The notes beneath the pieces are model-generated. The model worked only from the letters and a program-made list of their open reading frames with translations. It was not told the origin of the DNA and did not search any database. DNA of 64,000 nucleotides from contig NC_088331.1 of assembly GCF_036884655.1 (NCBI RefSeq), forward strand, positions 13,057,001 to 13,121,000, given 5' to 3'. The position numbers and the translations under genes are program-made. This document shows positions 1 through 12,900 of this stretch, one piece after another (position 1 is the first letter of the stretch; each line of letters begins with the position of its first letter). This stretch comes from Musa acuminata AAA Group. Taxonomy: Eukaryota > Streptophyta > Magnoliopsida > Zingiberales > Musaceae.

Positions 1-566
1 CGCAGTTCTCAACAGCTTTTGTTTCCTAACCGCAATCCTCAGCATCTCTATAACCGCCTCAACCATGCTTCCACCGGGGACGACACTACTAGTAGTATGC
101 CTCCTAGTTGAGAGCAATGTGAGGGCAATGAGCCCCGTCCTGCTCGGTGAGAAAGGGTCACCATCGTTGCTTCTCGGCCGACGATCACCACCACTTGCCT
201 CCTAATTGTGATCCTCGCTACCTCCCCTTGGGTTACAATCGTAGCCATTAGACTATCCCTCCTCGCGCTGATCGAAATAGGACAACCACGACCGCCGAAG
301 CCGCCTTGTTTCCTCAACCACTCGTGATCCTTCGGTGTCGCCAACGTCTCTTTTTACGGTGCGATAGAAATAGAGCACCCGTTGCTATCGCAACCACCGG
401 TCTCTCTGCTGCCATAGCCGTCAGTTAGCACTACTACCGCCACTGCTTCTAGGCTAGTGACCACTACTGCTTGCCTCCTAGCAGTGACCCTTGCTACTTC
501 CGCTTGGGTCGCAACCACAATCGCTTGGCCATCCCTCCTCGCGACGACCGAAACAAGGCAACTCCC
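1..566. other. GC-rich remnant, probably retroelement leader
   Basis: No reading frame here looks like a real protein. The stretch is GC-rich and carries an imperfect duplication of about 90 bases (roughly 196-285 and 470-561). Both copies end with the phrase CGAAACAAGGCAACT or a variant. A similar phrase lies in the 5' leader of the gypsy element GYP-I near 21110, so this may be a decayed leader of a related element. That assignment is an inference from short similarity. It ends abruptly where a copia LTR begins. Confidence 0.35.
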
Positions 567-567
567 T

Positions 568-642
568 ACTAGTCATAGGTGCTCTACAAACCAATTACGT
601 GAATGATGACACGTATGATATGACAGAAAGCCTTTTTGATTG

Positions 643-699
<57 letters not shown>

Positions 700-1147
700 A
701 TGATGTCCATGGATCTATGAAATGAGAATCTTATCGTGATGAGAGCACAATAATGAGACTGATTCATCTCTACGTAGAACCTAAATAATTATAGTCATAA
801 GTTACTCAAAAGGGATATCGAGATAATCAGATATACTAGTGTGCTATATACTCATCCATATGATAGAGGCAACTTGTCTCATAGCTGCTCGTGTGGGGAC
901 ATTAGAGCTATAATATATGTGCTCATTGGAGAATAAGTTCACTAACTGATCCGCTCATGGAATGTTGGATGGTTGATGATACCTCATTGATAGACAATAA
1001 TTCCGTTGTCCCAATGGTGTACGTGGTTCTTAGACTTGAGACACCAAAGATATCCTGTATGAGTATTCTATTCTTTGATACTGGACTTATATGTTTAAAA
1101 GTTTTATATCTAGTACAACTGGTTATCGGGAGTGGCAGCCAACCTAT
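568..1147 (+). mobile_element. COP-P: copia LTR fragment
   Basis: The segment starts with CTAGTCATAGGTGC, the start of the copia LTR seen complete (reverse strand) at 60627-62240 and partial at 19437-20297. It follows that LTR through the segment describing a hairpin-rich U3 and stops near the phrase GCCAACCT. The 5' TG is damaged. The rest of the LTR and any internal region are absent, so it is a truncated relic of the Angela-like family. Confidence 0.75.
645..699. repeat. (CA)n-(TA)n microsatellite
   Basis: A run of CA dinucleotides (about 645-674) passes directly into TA dinucleotides (to about 699). It lies inside the copia LTR at a place where other copies have a short AT repeat, so it is an expanded simple repeat of the LTR. 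The short ORFs over it are by-products. Confidence 0.95.
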
Positions 1148-1310
1148 GAATTAAAATCGTTTCAACTTAGACTAGAATATCATCATTTATTTGAATGATG
1201 CTTTATTTCAATATGACATATTGATAGAGGGAGTTTAGTTTAAACTCCGCATCAATTGATTGTCATCATAAAAAAGGGAGAGATTATTGAATCTCAGATT
1301 TTGATGATGA
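1148..1310 (+). mobile_element. SLE 3' end fragment with PPT and LTR start
   Basis: Plus-strand remnant of an SLE. It has the phrase ATTGATAGAGGGAGTTTAG, a polypurine tract at about 1271-1284, then the LTR start with TGTTGAATCTC degraded to TATTGAATCTC at 1285. The LTR stops after about 25 bases and runs into the inverted 3' end of SLE-D, producing a large inverted repeat (see findings). Confidence 0.7.
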
Positions 1311-3388
1311 CAACCAATTGATGACAGAGTTTAAACCAAACTCCCCCTATCAATATGCCATATTGAAATGAACCTTGAATTCAAGTCAAAGTAATTTTAA
1401 TCATGAATCTCATCATATGCAATACATCATATACATCACTATAATAAAATAATGAGCATTGCATATATAATCAAAGTGCATCATATCATGCATGATTCAA
1501 ATCATCATCATACCTTCTCTTTTGTCATCAACAAAAAGGAGAAATACAACTATCAATGTTTTAGAATATGTAAGCTTAACAATTTAGCAAAATTTTTATC
1601 ACTTTAAAACATGCAAGCTAGTGAGTTCTTTCTTCTCTTTTGAGAAGTGCAAGCTAGCAATTTTTTGCTTCCTTTGCAATGTTCGAGCTAGCAATTTTTG
1701 CTTCTGCAATGCACAAGCTAGCAAATTTTACATCATTTTATAACATGCAATCTAGCAAATTTCACATCATTTTAGAACATGCAAGCGAGCAAGTTTTTTT
1801 TCTCTTTGAAATGTACAAGCTAGCAAGTTTTCTCCTTGAAATATATAAGTTAGCAATACTTTCTCTCCCTTTGTTATTATCACAAAGAAGGGAAGAATAT
1901 AATATTGAAGTTCATTTTCCTTTACATAAATTTTTTAAATCATGATAAAGATAAATAAAAAGGATAAATTTATATTAATATTTCAATCATAAAAAATAAA
2001 AGATCAAATCATGAATACTAAAAGACCATGTATCATTTTTGATAAATTTCTCCTTTTGTAAATAGAAGGAATGATAGGAAATGATCTTGATTTAAAAAGA
2101 AAACTCAAGTTATAAAAATCAAGAAATCAAAATCGTAATCCGAAAAATATATAAGAAGAGTTTATGCATTTGAGAGATTTAACATTTAAGCTACTACTTT
2201 TGTTTGCCTAAATTTAACATTCAAGCTAATAATTTTCGTACTCGCCTTGGTCATTGTAAGAAAGAAGAAGAGAGGAATAATACAATGGTGCAATTCATTT
2301 CCTTCTAATATCAATGCACTAAGCATCACATAAGGTATACAACCATAAATATAAAGAATTTGTACATAATAAAACTTAAGTCATAAATTATCAAGATGTC
2401 AAGTGGCATGTCATGGTTTATTAGGACAAGTCTCCTCTTTAGTAAATAGCAAAAAGAATAGTAAAAGAACAGAATATAAAAAATCTTAATTCATAATAAA
2501 AATTTTAATTCATAACAAATCTCAATTTATAAATATCAAGTGAAAGTATCAACATTCGTTTGGATGAATCTTATTTAGCGAAAAGGAACATAAGAGAATA
2601 AAAGATCTTATTCATATATAAAAAATCTAAAGTTGTCAAGAGCCTGATTCATATATATATATAAAATATCACAAGTTATAATTCTTAAAATTCACAAGAA
2701 AAATCATGATAAAAAAAATCCTCTTAAATAATATGAGAACACATAATAGAAGATCTTAATTCGTAAAATATTTCAAGTTATAATTCCAAGGAATCAAAAT
2801 CACGATATAGGTAAAAACTCATTCAAATTCAAATAATCAAAATTATTAAAATTACTTTTAAGATTCAAAATGACATAAGCAGATTTATTAATTTCTTATT
2901 GAAAAATCGATAAGATAGAGATAGAGAAATTTTTAAAATGTATTCCCTTTTCAGTTGTTTCAATTTGTGTGATTTATTTCATACAAGCATACATTGGTTT
3001 TTTTATGTCATAATCAACACATGCATCATTGTTTAAAATCGAAAGAGCAAATTTTGTCATAGAAATCATCAAGATGTAGTACTTCAAATCATCATACGTA
3101 ATTAAATCATTAAATCATCAAGCATGATTTAAAAATAAATTAATTTCAATCAAAATCATTTGGTTTGTTATAGTAATGCATTTTTCTCTTTAGTGAATCT
3201 AACTCATTGTATTTACTGTAAAAAGTTTAACATGCAATTATCATGCTCATTTTTAATTTGTCAAAATCACTAGAAACAGAAGCATGAATTTTTTTTTGTA
3301 TATTTTTACTAACTAATTTAAAAATAACTCATAAAAAGCATCAAGTAATTTCATAGTAAAGTAAATGAGTTTTGGGTAAGTCATTTAC
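1298..3388 (-). other. SLE-D 3' non-coding region
   Basis: AT-rich DNA without a credible ORF. It holds the usual SLE 3' features read on the minus strand. One is a cluster of degenerate repeats built on the words GCTAGCTTGCA and GCAAAA (about 1560-1860). Another is a polypurine-type hairpin near 1516-1546 (the plus strand shows CTTTTGTCATCAACAAAAAG). Next to the LTR boundary lies the terminal phrase equivalent to ATTGATAGGGGGAGTTT (about 1330-1350). Confidence 0.7.
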
Positions 3389-4440
3389 CTATTTGTCGAG
3401 AGCCACCAAGGAATAATTCACCACTTTGTCTTTGTTGGTTTTCTCCTCGTCTTCGGTGTTGAATCTCGGATTTTGATGATAAAACCAATTGATATTATTT
3501 ATGATTTGATCTGCATTTTGAGTGGCGTAGGAAGCTTCGATCAGGAAGAGACAATTAAAGCAAGAAAAACCATGTTGGGCCAGAGTGAAACATGTTAGAA
3601 GATTGGACGTCGAGCCTGAGGATCGGTCGACGTATCGGCAGAAGGCTTCGGGCCATGAGTTTGGGCATCGGGCCAAGAAGAGCAAAAATTACGCCAATGA
3701 AATCTGAGTTGTGGAGGTCAACTGGTCGATTGGGCAATAGGCCGCAAAAGATGACGATGCACCGAAGAATCGGACGAAGCGTCGATGAACCAATGACATG
3801 CCGGACAACATTATTCAAGCTTTGTAATAATTGTCTAGATCGAAGTAGGTTTTAAGTGTGCAAGATTAACTATGATAGTAAGACATAAAGAAAAATGAAG
3901 TCTCGAAGTCAAGAACGAGACTTCGTTGGAAGTTCGAGAGTTCGTTAGAAGTCCGGACATTCGTCGGAAGTTCTGTCGAAATTGACCGAGAAGTCCAGGA
4001 TCTTGCTAGAGAAGCTCGTCGGAACTCACCAAGAAGATCGTCGTGAAGTCTAGGAGCTTACCAAGAGTCTGTTGGAACATTGTCAAGAGATCATTGGAAG
4101 TTTGTTGGAAGCTCGCCATAAGAAACCTAGACTTATGGACTTGTTTAGCTTAGTAAATATCTTACAATTCGTAATTAGCACATAATTATGTTGGAATTAA
4201 GCCAACTCAATTAGGGGCCAATTGAGCCAAGTTTGGGTTATGTTGGGCCAAGTGAAAAGCCCAAACAATGACCCAATAGGTGGAACCGACGTGACATAGT
4301 CTCCGAGACTATGTCAGGCAGTGGTACCGCTAGTCTGGGCGGTGATACCACCCAGACTTAGTCTCCGAGATTATCTAGCAGTGGTACCGCCAATCTAGGC
4401 GGTGATACCTATAACACCCCACTTAGTACCACATCGGAAG

Positions 4441-6156
4441 TGTTAAATCTCGTATTTTGATGATGAAACAACTTGATATATGTTTATGTTTTAATCTACG
4501 TTTTGAGTGACGCAGGATGCTTCGATCAAGATGAGACAATTAAAGCAGGAAAAATCATATTGTGCCGGAGGAACATGTCAGAAGATTGAACGCCAGGCCG
4601 GTGGATCAGTCGACGTATCGACAAAAGGCTTCGGGCTATGGACTCGGGCATCGGGCCAAGAAGAGCAAGTTTTGTGCCAAAGATATCGGAGTTGCAGAGT
4701 CAATTGGCCGATTAGGCAATAGGCCGCAGGAGAGGACGATACGTCGAAGAATCAGACGAAGCGTCGAGGGACCAATGACATGCCGGACAACTTGGTTAAT
4801 TGCTTAGGATTAATTGTCTCGATCGAAGTTTTGTTTTACATGTGCAGGATTAACTACGATGGAAGTAAGACATGCAGCAGGAGTTGCGCCGGAGTCAAGA
4901 CTATGATCACGTTGGGAGTTCGAGAGTTCGACGGAAGTCCGGACGGTCGTCGGAGGTTTTGCGGGAACAAATCTGAGAAGTCCAGGAGCTTGCCAAAGAA
5001 GCTCGTCAGAACTCACCAAGTGGATCGTCGCAAGTCCAAGAGTTTGCCGAAAGTCCGTAGGAGCATCACCGAGGGTTCATTGGATGATCGACGGAAGTTC
5101 ACTGAAAGCTCGTCGGAAGAAGCGATTGACGCACCGGAGCAAGTTACAGTAAATGTCTTAAGAAATATCGTAGTTAGCATGTAGATTGAGTTAAGAATGG
5201 GAGGTGATCCCATTAACTTAATCTAGGGGCAATTAGGCCCTTGACAGATCCAAATTGGGCCGAATGGATCAACCCATTCGGACCAGAATTCTTGCCAAGC
5301 GGTGGCACCGCCCAGGAGAGGGTATCCCAGGAAAGCTGGGCGGTGCAACCGCCCCAGGTAGGCGGTGGCACCGCCTGGGCTCAGTCTCCGAGCGAGACTA
5401 GGCGGTGCAACCGCCCCTAACAGGCGGTGGAACCGCTTGAGCTCGGTCTCCGAGCTCTGCCAGGCGGTGCAACTACCCCTGTCAGGCGGTGGCACTGCCC
5501 AGAGGCTTAGTCTCCGAGCTGCCAAGCGGTTGTACTGCCCTAGTCAAGAGGTGGTACCGCCAGGACCCCAAAAATCCCGGAGATGACATTGTTGAGCTCC
5601 AAATTCAAACTAGTTTGGAGCCTCTAAATACCCCTCCCATCCCTCGGCAAAACACACAAGCATAGAGAGATTAAAAGAGAGAAAACACTGCTGTAATATC
5701 TAGAATTTCCCTCCTCTAGCTTAAGTGTTAGAATTCTGTTTAAGAAAGGAGAGTGAGTGCTTGTAAGGGTTGTCTCCTAAAACCGGCAAAAGGAGAAAAT
5801 GGGTGTAAGAAGGAGGTTGATTTTTGCCTAGTAAAGGAAGATCGTTAGTGGATGCTGGTGGCCTCGACAGAAGAGGAATCAGATGAGTGAATGTAGGTCA
5901 CGATTGACCGAACCACTATAAACTCTTGTCTTCTCTAGTTTGCATTTATTCTTGCTGCTTACCTTACTGCAAACCTCCATATGTGCTTTACTTCCTCATT
6001 ACTTTTGCTACACTCATTTACGAACTCACTTTCAAGTTAAGTTTCTGAAAACGGTTTTATGTCGGAAACGATTTCATCGTACGAACATAGTTTTAAACGT
6101 CGAAAATTTTTCACTGCACTAATTCACCCCCCCTCTTAGTGCTCTTGATCCTAACA
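4441..6156 (+). mobile_element. Solo LTR B (SLE family), 1716 bp
   Basis: Complete LTR from TGTTAAATCTCG at 4441 to CCTAACA at 6156, with no internal region. Flanking 5-mers are ggaag (4436-4440) and agaag (6157-6161), a target duplication with one mismatch. It carries the GC-rich dyad modules (about 5283-5572), a weak TATA-like CTCTAAATA at 5622-5630, and the C-tract plus CTCTTAGTG near its end. It is the product of LTR-LTR recombination of a former element. Confidence 0.9.
5283..5572 (+). promoter_or_regulatory. Array of GC-rich dyad modules, LTR B
   Basis: Modules of the type GGCGGTGCAACCGCC or GGCGGTGGCACCGCC alternate with GAGCTCGGTCTCCGAGCTC. Each is an inverted repeat around a 3-base centre. 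The array ends about 50 bases before the TATA-like box, so it lies in the U3 promoter region. A regulatory role is inferred from position and conservation. Confidence 0.6.
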
Positions 6157-6599
6157 AGAAGTTGGCAATGATTATAATTGGCTTATATGGATCTGATGAG
6201 TGTACTATGACAACTCTCGCTTAAGCATTTTGGTCCATGGTTGAAGGACCAAAATGGAGTTATTGGCTAGTTGGCTTATCAAACTTAGGTCGTGACATTT
6301 GATATTAGAGTCGATGTAGCATTTGGGTAGGGTGAGAGGGCTCGAGTAGGAAAGGGCTACCTGTGGATGGAGTCAGAGAACTCATCACAGTGTGGACGGA
6401 GTTAAACCTCACATGCATTATGCTAGGGTTCGATCTGGGCTATATTGGGCCTTGACGAGGAGAATCGAGTTGTAAGGGTAGTTGATCTTCGTCCATTCAA
6501 GTTAAATTTATCTTTACAAAACAGTTTTTGTCAGAATCAATTTTTCATCAAACGAAGAAATATCAAAACCAGTGATTTTTCTACTGTACTAATTCTCTT

Positions 6600-7530
6600 T
6601 TCGGCTTTCAGGAGGGTCATTCTCTCATTTGTCCTCCCATGTTTAATGGGACAAACTACACTTGGAAAACTCGAATAAGAGTTTTCTTGCTTTCTATGGA
6701 TTTAAACTTATGGAATATCGTTGAAAACGATTTTAAAAAGTCTTCTACTCCAATGAAAGAATAGAATGATTTGGAGAAGAAAACGTTTTCTTTAAATGCT
6801 AGAGTTATGAATGCTCTATTTTGCGCCTTAGACAAAACTGAATTCAATCGAGTTTCTATTTGTGAAATGACTTTCGATATTTGGCACACTCTTGAAATCA
6901 CACACGAAGGCACTAGTAGTTAAAGACTCTAAAATAAATAGTTTGATGCATAATTTTGAATTATTTCGTATAAAGCCAAGCGAGACTATTGGAGATATGT
7001 ACACTCGTTTTACGGATGTCGTCAATAGTCTAAAAGCTCTTGGTAAAAGTTTTTCGAATCTTGAACTTGTGAATAAAGTTTTACGATCACTTTCTAAAAT
7101 TTGGGATTCTAAAGTAACAACAATACAAGAATCAAAGGACTTGAACTATTTTCCGATTGAATAACTTATTGGGTCTTTGATGACCTATGAAATGACTTAT
7201 GTGGTACTTGAACTTGAGTTCAACCTTCTAAAGAATAGTAAAGATTTGTCACTTAGAATAAATGAAGACCACTCGAGTGAAAGCTCAAGTGATGATGAAC
7301 TCGAACTTCTCACTATAAAATTTAAAAGGTTCATTAAACAAGAATTAAAAAATAAAAATAAACTTAAAAAAAAGTTGCCAAATAAGAAGAGAGCACTTGT
7401 TGCTTAAAACGAACCGAGTTCATCCAAAGATAAAGAACAAATCGACAAAGGCGAGGTGGCAAACTATGCCTTAACGACTTTCGATAACAAGATAACCAAA
7501 ACCTTTTTGCCTTATTTCAAAATTACTTGA
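6600..7530 (+). pseudogene. gag: SLE-A gag pseudogene (UBN2 type)
   Basis: It would encode the nucleocapsid precursor of a sirevirus-like copia element. The start codon and first residues are deleted with the primer site. Recognisable blocks follow in order: the N-terminal tract with TYWKTRMR-like residues, the NALFCALDK block, FDIWHTLE, the IGDMYTRFTDVVNSLKALGK block and the LIGSLMTYEM block, then an acidic Ser-rich tail. Damage: an in-frame stop near 6761, a two-base deletion near 6921, a stop at 7162-7164 and another at 7405-7407. No CCHC zinc knuckle is present before the terminal YFKIT-like residues, a feature shared with SLE-F and SLE-G. Confidence 0.85.
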
Positions 7531-9994
7531 TGCTTTTTTATGAGTTATTTTTAAATTAGTTAGTAAATATAAAATATATATCATGTTTTTTTTCTAGCTA
7601 CTTTTGAAAATGATAATGATAATTATATGTTTTATGAAAATATAACAAAATATTAGATTTAAATCTAATAATTTATCTTATGTATGTTTTTAAGAAAATA
7701 AAAAATAATGTGTATCTAAATTGATGATTTTCGATTTTGATTGAAAATGCTTTATGAAATCATGTTTGTTGATATCATGCTTAATGAGTTTATAGTTTAA
7801 AATTGTGCATGTTATATTTTGAAAACTTGAAACCATATTTTGATATCATACCTAAAGTAGTGATGCATAATGATCATTCTTAATAAGTTTATATTTTAAA
7901 ATTATACATGATGATTTTTGTGATTCAAGGCTTATTGATCTTTGTCGTAATGAAAGTTGCTTTTTCGGTTTTAAACAAGATGGATGGTTTTCATATGAAA
8001 AACTTGAGCATATTTATATGAAATATAAAATAAAATACATAAAAAGGAAAAATGTATGATCATTGGAATTAAAATGACAAATAAAATCTCTTGTTTAAAG
8101 AAACCATATGTTTAATGTGTCATATTTTTGGTCATGATGATGAAATTTATTTATTTTTGGTCTTAAACAATGATGCATCTTTTTATTTAACATAAAAAAG
8201 ATAAAGGCATACTTGTATGAAACAAACAACTTAAAATGAAACATCTCTATCTTATTGATTTTTCAATAAAAGATTTATGAATCTATGTATATTATGCTTT
8301 TGTGAATCTCTTGGACTATGAAAAATGAATTTGAATGAGTTTTATCGAAATCATAATTTCTTGAGATTTATAACATGAAATCTTTTATGAATCAAGATCT
8401 CTTATTTGATCTCTTATGTTTCTCTTTGCCATTTACTAAAGAGGAAAATAATCCAATTCATGATTTTGATTTCTCGATATTTGATACTTGAAATCTTTCT
8501 ATGAATTAAGATAATTTTCTCCTTGTTTCTTTTTGCTATTCACCAAAAAAAAGGGAGACTTATCCTAACAAACCATGATATGCTACTGGATATCTTGAGA
8601 ATTTATGACTTAAGTTTTGTTATACATTTCTTCCCTTCTTCCTTCTTGTTTACAATGATAAAAGGGAGAAAGAAAATCGCTAGCATCTCACGGGATTGAT
8701 AAATCAATTAATGTTATTTTGAATCTCTTATGATTTTGATGATTTGATGATTTGAATCTAAATAAGAATTTTCCAATCGAATCATGAACCTTCTCTTGAT
8801 TTCTTAACTTGAGATTTTCTTTTATGAATCAAGATTTCTTACTCTTTATTTTCATATAATTCTTGCATTTTGTTTAAGAGAAAACTTTCTATATGAATCA
8901 TATCATTTGGTATTCACATGATCTTATCTTCCATGATATTATTTTTATAATTCCTTGTATTCATAAAGTATATCTCAACACCAAAATTCTCTTGATATTC
9001 TTCATGTGATAATATGAAATTATGCATGAAATACTCATGAATTTATGTTGATGAATACAAATGAGAAGTTCTGATCATACTGGTAGGATGTAATATAATT
9101 TGACATTTTGATACCATCATGATTTGAATTATTTATGATTTAGAATGATACATGCAATACTATGATTTGTTGCTAAAATGATGCATTATGAATGCTTGAG
9201 TATCATGTATAATATGCCCATGGTGATGATTTATTTTTGGTATCATGCATGAAGTAAAGATGAAATGTAAGGTTTTGAAATTGTGCACATTTTAATTTGA
9301 AACTATAATGATGCACAAATATACTGAAATAAGATTTATACTTTACCTTTGTCATGATTTTAAAATTATTGTAAAGGAAAAATAATTATAAAATTATTTT
9401 ATTCCCTTCTTTTTGACAATGATAAAGGGGGAGAAAGAACTAGCTTGCATGTTCTAAAATGATGTAAAATTTGTTAGCTTGCTTGATGTAAAACTTGCTA
9501 TCTTACTAACTTGCACATCCTATGTAGAAGCAAAATTACTAATTTGCACTTCTCAATAGAGAAGAAAGAACTTGCTATCTTGAACATTACCAAAAATTGC
9601 TAGCTTACCTCTCTTAAGAAGCAAAAGTACAAACTTTTCAATCTTGCACATCTTTAAAATTATTGATGATTTGGTGATTCGGGATATTGTAGAGTGATAA
9701 ACAATTTGCTAGTATGTTACAAAACTTGCATATCTCTAAAATTTGCTAGTTGCACTTCTCCTTTTTATTGATGACAAAGGAGGAGAAGTTATGTTAATGA
9801 TCATGCATGGAATGATGTATTGAAAATTTGATTATGTATGATTTTATGATCACATATTGTAAATATTCATGATGAAATATTACTTTGACTTGAATTCAAT
9901 TTGAATTCAATATTCTATCAATATAGCATATTGATAAGGGGAGTTAAGGTTAATTCCATCATCAATTGGTTGTCATCATAAAAAAGGGAGAGAT
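7531..9994 (+). other. SLE-A 3' non-coding region
   Basis: AT-rich DNA of about 2.4 kb without an ORF that resembles a protein. It contains two polypurine tracts inside imperfect hairpins (about 9404-9437 and 9754-9790) and a cluster of degenerate GCTAGCTTGCA repeats between them (9436-9770). The true PPT is at 9981-9994, just before the 3' LTR. Length and content match the equivalent regions of SLE-F and SLE-G. Confidence 0.75.
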
Positions 9995-12900
9995 TGTTGA
10001 ATCTCGGATTTTGATGATGAAACCAATTGATATTTTTATGATTTGATCTACATTTTGAGTGACGTAGGAAGCTTCGATTGGACGTCGAGCAGGAGGATCG
10101 GTCGACGTATCGGTAGAAGGCTTCGAGCCATGAGTTCAGGCATTGGGCCAAGAAGAATGAAAATTATGCCAAGGAAATCAGAGTTGTGGAGGTCAACTGA
10201 CCGATTGGGTAATAGGCCGTAAGAAAGGACGATGCGTCGAAGAATTAGACGAAGTGTCGATGAACCAATGACATGCCGAACAACATGATTCAAGCTTTGT
10301 AATAATTGTCTAGATCGAAGTATATTTTAAGTGTATAAGATTAACTATGATAGCAAGGCATAAAGCAAAATGAAGTCCCAGAGTCAAGAACGAGACTTTG
10401 TTGGGAGTTCGAGAGTTCGTTGGAAGTCCAAACGTTTATCGGAAGTTTTGTCGGAACTAATCGAGAAGTCCAAGAGCTTGCTAGAGAAGCTGGTCGAAAC
10501 TTGTCAAGAAGATCATCGTGAAGTCCAGGAGCTTACCGGGAGTCCACTGGAATATTGTCGAGAGATCATCGAAAGTTTATCGGAAGATCGTTAGAAGTTC
10601 ATCGTAAGAAACCTAGACTTACGGACTTGTTTAGCTTAGTAAATATTTTAAAATTCATAGTTAGCATATAATTGAGTTAGAATTAGGCCAACTCAATTAG
10701 GAGCCAATTGAGCCAAGTTTGGGTTGTGTTGGGCCAAGTGAAAAGGCCCAAATAGTGACCCAACAGGTGGAACCAACGTGGCACAATCTCCGAGACTATG
10801 TCAAGCGGTGGTACTGCCAGTCTAGGTGGTGGTACCACCCAGACTCAGTCTCCGAGACTATTACGCAGTGGTACCGCCAGTCTGGGTGGTGGTACCACCC
10901 ATACCCTAAAATTTCGGGGATTTGAATTTTTGCTACATGTTTTGAAGCCATTTTGGGTCTATAAATACCCCAGCTATTCCTGAATAGAATAGTAAGAAAA
11001 GTAAATAAAAACTCTATATTTTTAGAGTTGAAAACCCTTATAAAGTATAGAGTCCCTCCTCCTAAAGTTTAGAGACCATTCTAAGGGAGAGTATGAGGGA
11101 AGCTTTGTAAAAGGGGGTATAAAGGTTCTCACCTGAACCTGTTAAAAGGAGAATTGAGTTGTAAGGGTAGTTGATCTTCACTCATTGAAGGAAGATCATT
11201 AGTGGATGTCGGTGGCCTCGATAGAAGGGGAATCGGTGGAGTAGATGTAGGTTATGACGGCCGAACCACTATAAAACTCAGTTTGCATTTATTTTAAGCT
11301 CTTTACTTACATTGTAAACTGTTGAATCTCGGATTTTGATGATGACATTAATTGTCATTTGTTATATAATCCATATGTTGAGATAAGTGTGCAGGATTAA
11401 CTACGATGAAAGTAAGACATGCAGCAGGAGTTGAGCCGAAGTCAAAGACTATGATCACGTTGGGAGTTCGAGAGCTCGACGAAAGTCCGGACGGTCGTCG
11501 GAGGTTCTACGGGAAAAAATCCGAGAAGTCCAGGAGCTTGCCAAAAGAAGCTCGTCGGAACTCGCCGAGTGGATCGTCGCAAGTCCAGGAGTTTGCCGGA
11601 AGTCCGCAGGAGCGTCACCGAGGGTTCATCGGATGATTGACGGAAGCTCACCGGAAGAAGCGATTGACGCACTGGAGCAAGTTACAGTAAATGTCTTAAG
11701 AAATTCGTAGTTAGCACGATGATTAAGTTAGAAATGGGAGGTGATCCTATTAACTTAATCTTGGGGCAATTGGGCCCTTGACAGACCCAAATTAGGCCGA
11801 ATGGATCAGCCCATTCGGACCCATATTACTTGGCCAGAGGTGGCACCGCCTGGGTCGGCGGTGGCATTGCCAGGGCTCGGTCTCCGAGCTCTGGCTGGGT
11901 GGTGCAACCGCCTCTGATAGAGGTGCAACCGCTTGAGCTCGGTCTCCGAGCTCTGGCTAGGTGGTGCAACCGCCCCAGTCAGGCGGTGGCACCGCCTGAA
12001 CTCGGTCACCGAGCTTTGGCATGAGGTGCAACCACCCTTGTTAGGCGGTGGCACTGCCTAGAGGCTCAGTCTCCGAGCTCTGCTAGGCGGTGCAACCGCT
12101 AGACCCCGGAATTCCAGGAGATGACAGTTTTGAGCTCCAAATTCAAACTAGTTTGGGGCCTATATATACCCCACCCTTTCCTGCATGAAAGGGCACCGAA
12201 AATCCAATCTTACTTGTGATTTTTAGAGCTCAAAAGTGTTGTAAAGGCTAGAAGTCCTCCTCCCTCTTTTCTTCCAAGTTTTCATCTTTCAAGAGAGGAG
12301 AGAAATTTTGTAAGGGTTGTCTCCTAAGCCCGTCAAAAGGAGTGAATATGTAAAAGGATGGTTGGCCTTCGCCTATTGAAGGAAGACCTCTAGTGGACGT
12401 CGGTGACCTCGTCGGAGGAGGAAGCCAAAAGTAGATATAGGTCAAGATTGACCGAACCACTTTAAAATTGCGGTGCTCTCTGGTTTGCATTTATTCTTGC
12501 TGCTTACCTTATTGCAAACCTCCATATGTGCTTTACTTCCTCTTTACTTTTGCTGCACTCTTTTATGAACTCACTTTCAAGTTAAGTTTCCGAAAATGGT
12601 TTTACGTCGGAAATCGATTTTATCGTACAAACATCATATTTCAGTTTGCATTCCGATTTCTATCTTAACTGCAAACTTCCTGCCTTACTTTACTTCAAAT
12701 ATATTTCAGTAAGCTTTCAAAGTTATTATCTGCACGAAACGACTTTTGTGTCGGAATCAGATTTTAACGTACGAACGCAGTTTTAATCGTCGAAAGTTTT
12801 CCGCTGCACTAATTCACCCCCCCTTCTTAGTGCTCTTGATCCTAACATAAACTGCTTTACTTGCTTTACCTTCTCAATATACTCTTTTGTACGCTCTTAG

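Larger units (their letters stand above)
4410..6460 (+). mobile_element. Small LTR-element remnant (TGTAACACC type)
   Basis: Sequence 4410-4440 plus 6157-6460, split by solo LTR B. It begins TATAACACCCCACTTAGT, close to the TGTAACACCCCACTTAGT start of a widespread class of short plant LTRs. Near 6299 it has GTCGTGACA followed by a primer-site-like TTTGATATTAGAG, a degraded form of TTTGGTATCAGAG. That suggests an LTR of roughly 190 bases and a little internal sequence. The 3' end is undefined and it replaced part of SLE-A's LTR. The TRIM or short-LTR assignment is an inference. Confidence 0.5.
3457..6592 (+). mobile_element. SLE-A 5' LTR, interrupted
   Basis: LTR sequence runs 3457-4409 and resumes about 6461-6592. 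Between them lies an unrelated LTR-element remnant containing solo LTR B. By comparison with the 3' LTR, the part equivalent to about 10895-11147 (including the TATA box) is missing at the insertion. A second piece is missing after GTCCATTCAAG, near 6500. The end of the LTR and the primer site are deleted, joining the LTR directly to gag near 6597. Confidence 0.8.

Noticed and set aside
4780..5184. 134-codon Arg/Ser-rich ORF in solo LTR B
   Set aside because: It covers the CGGAAG-type degenerate repeats of the LTR. Equivalent positions in other LTR copies are not open in the same frame.
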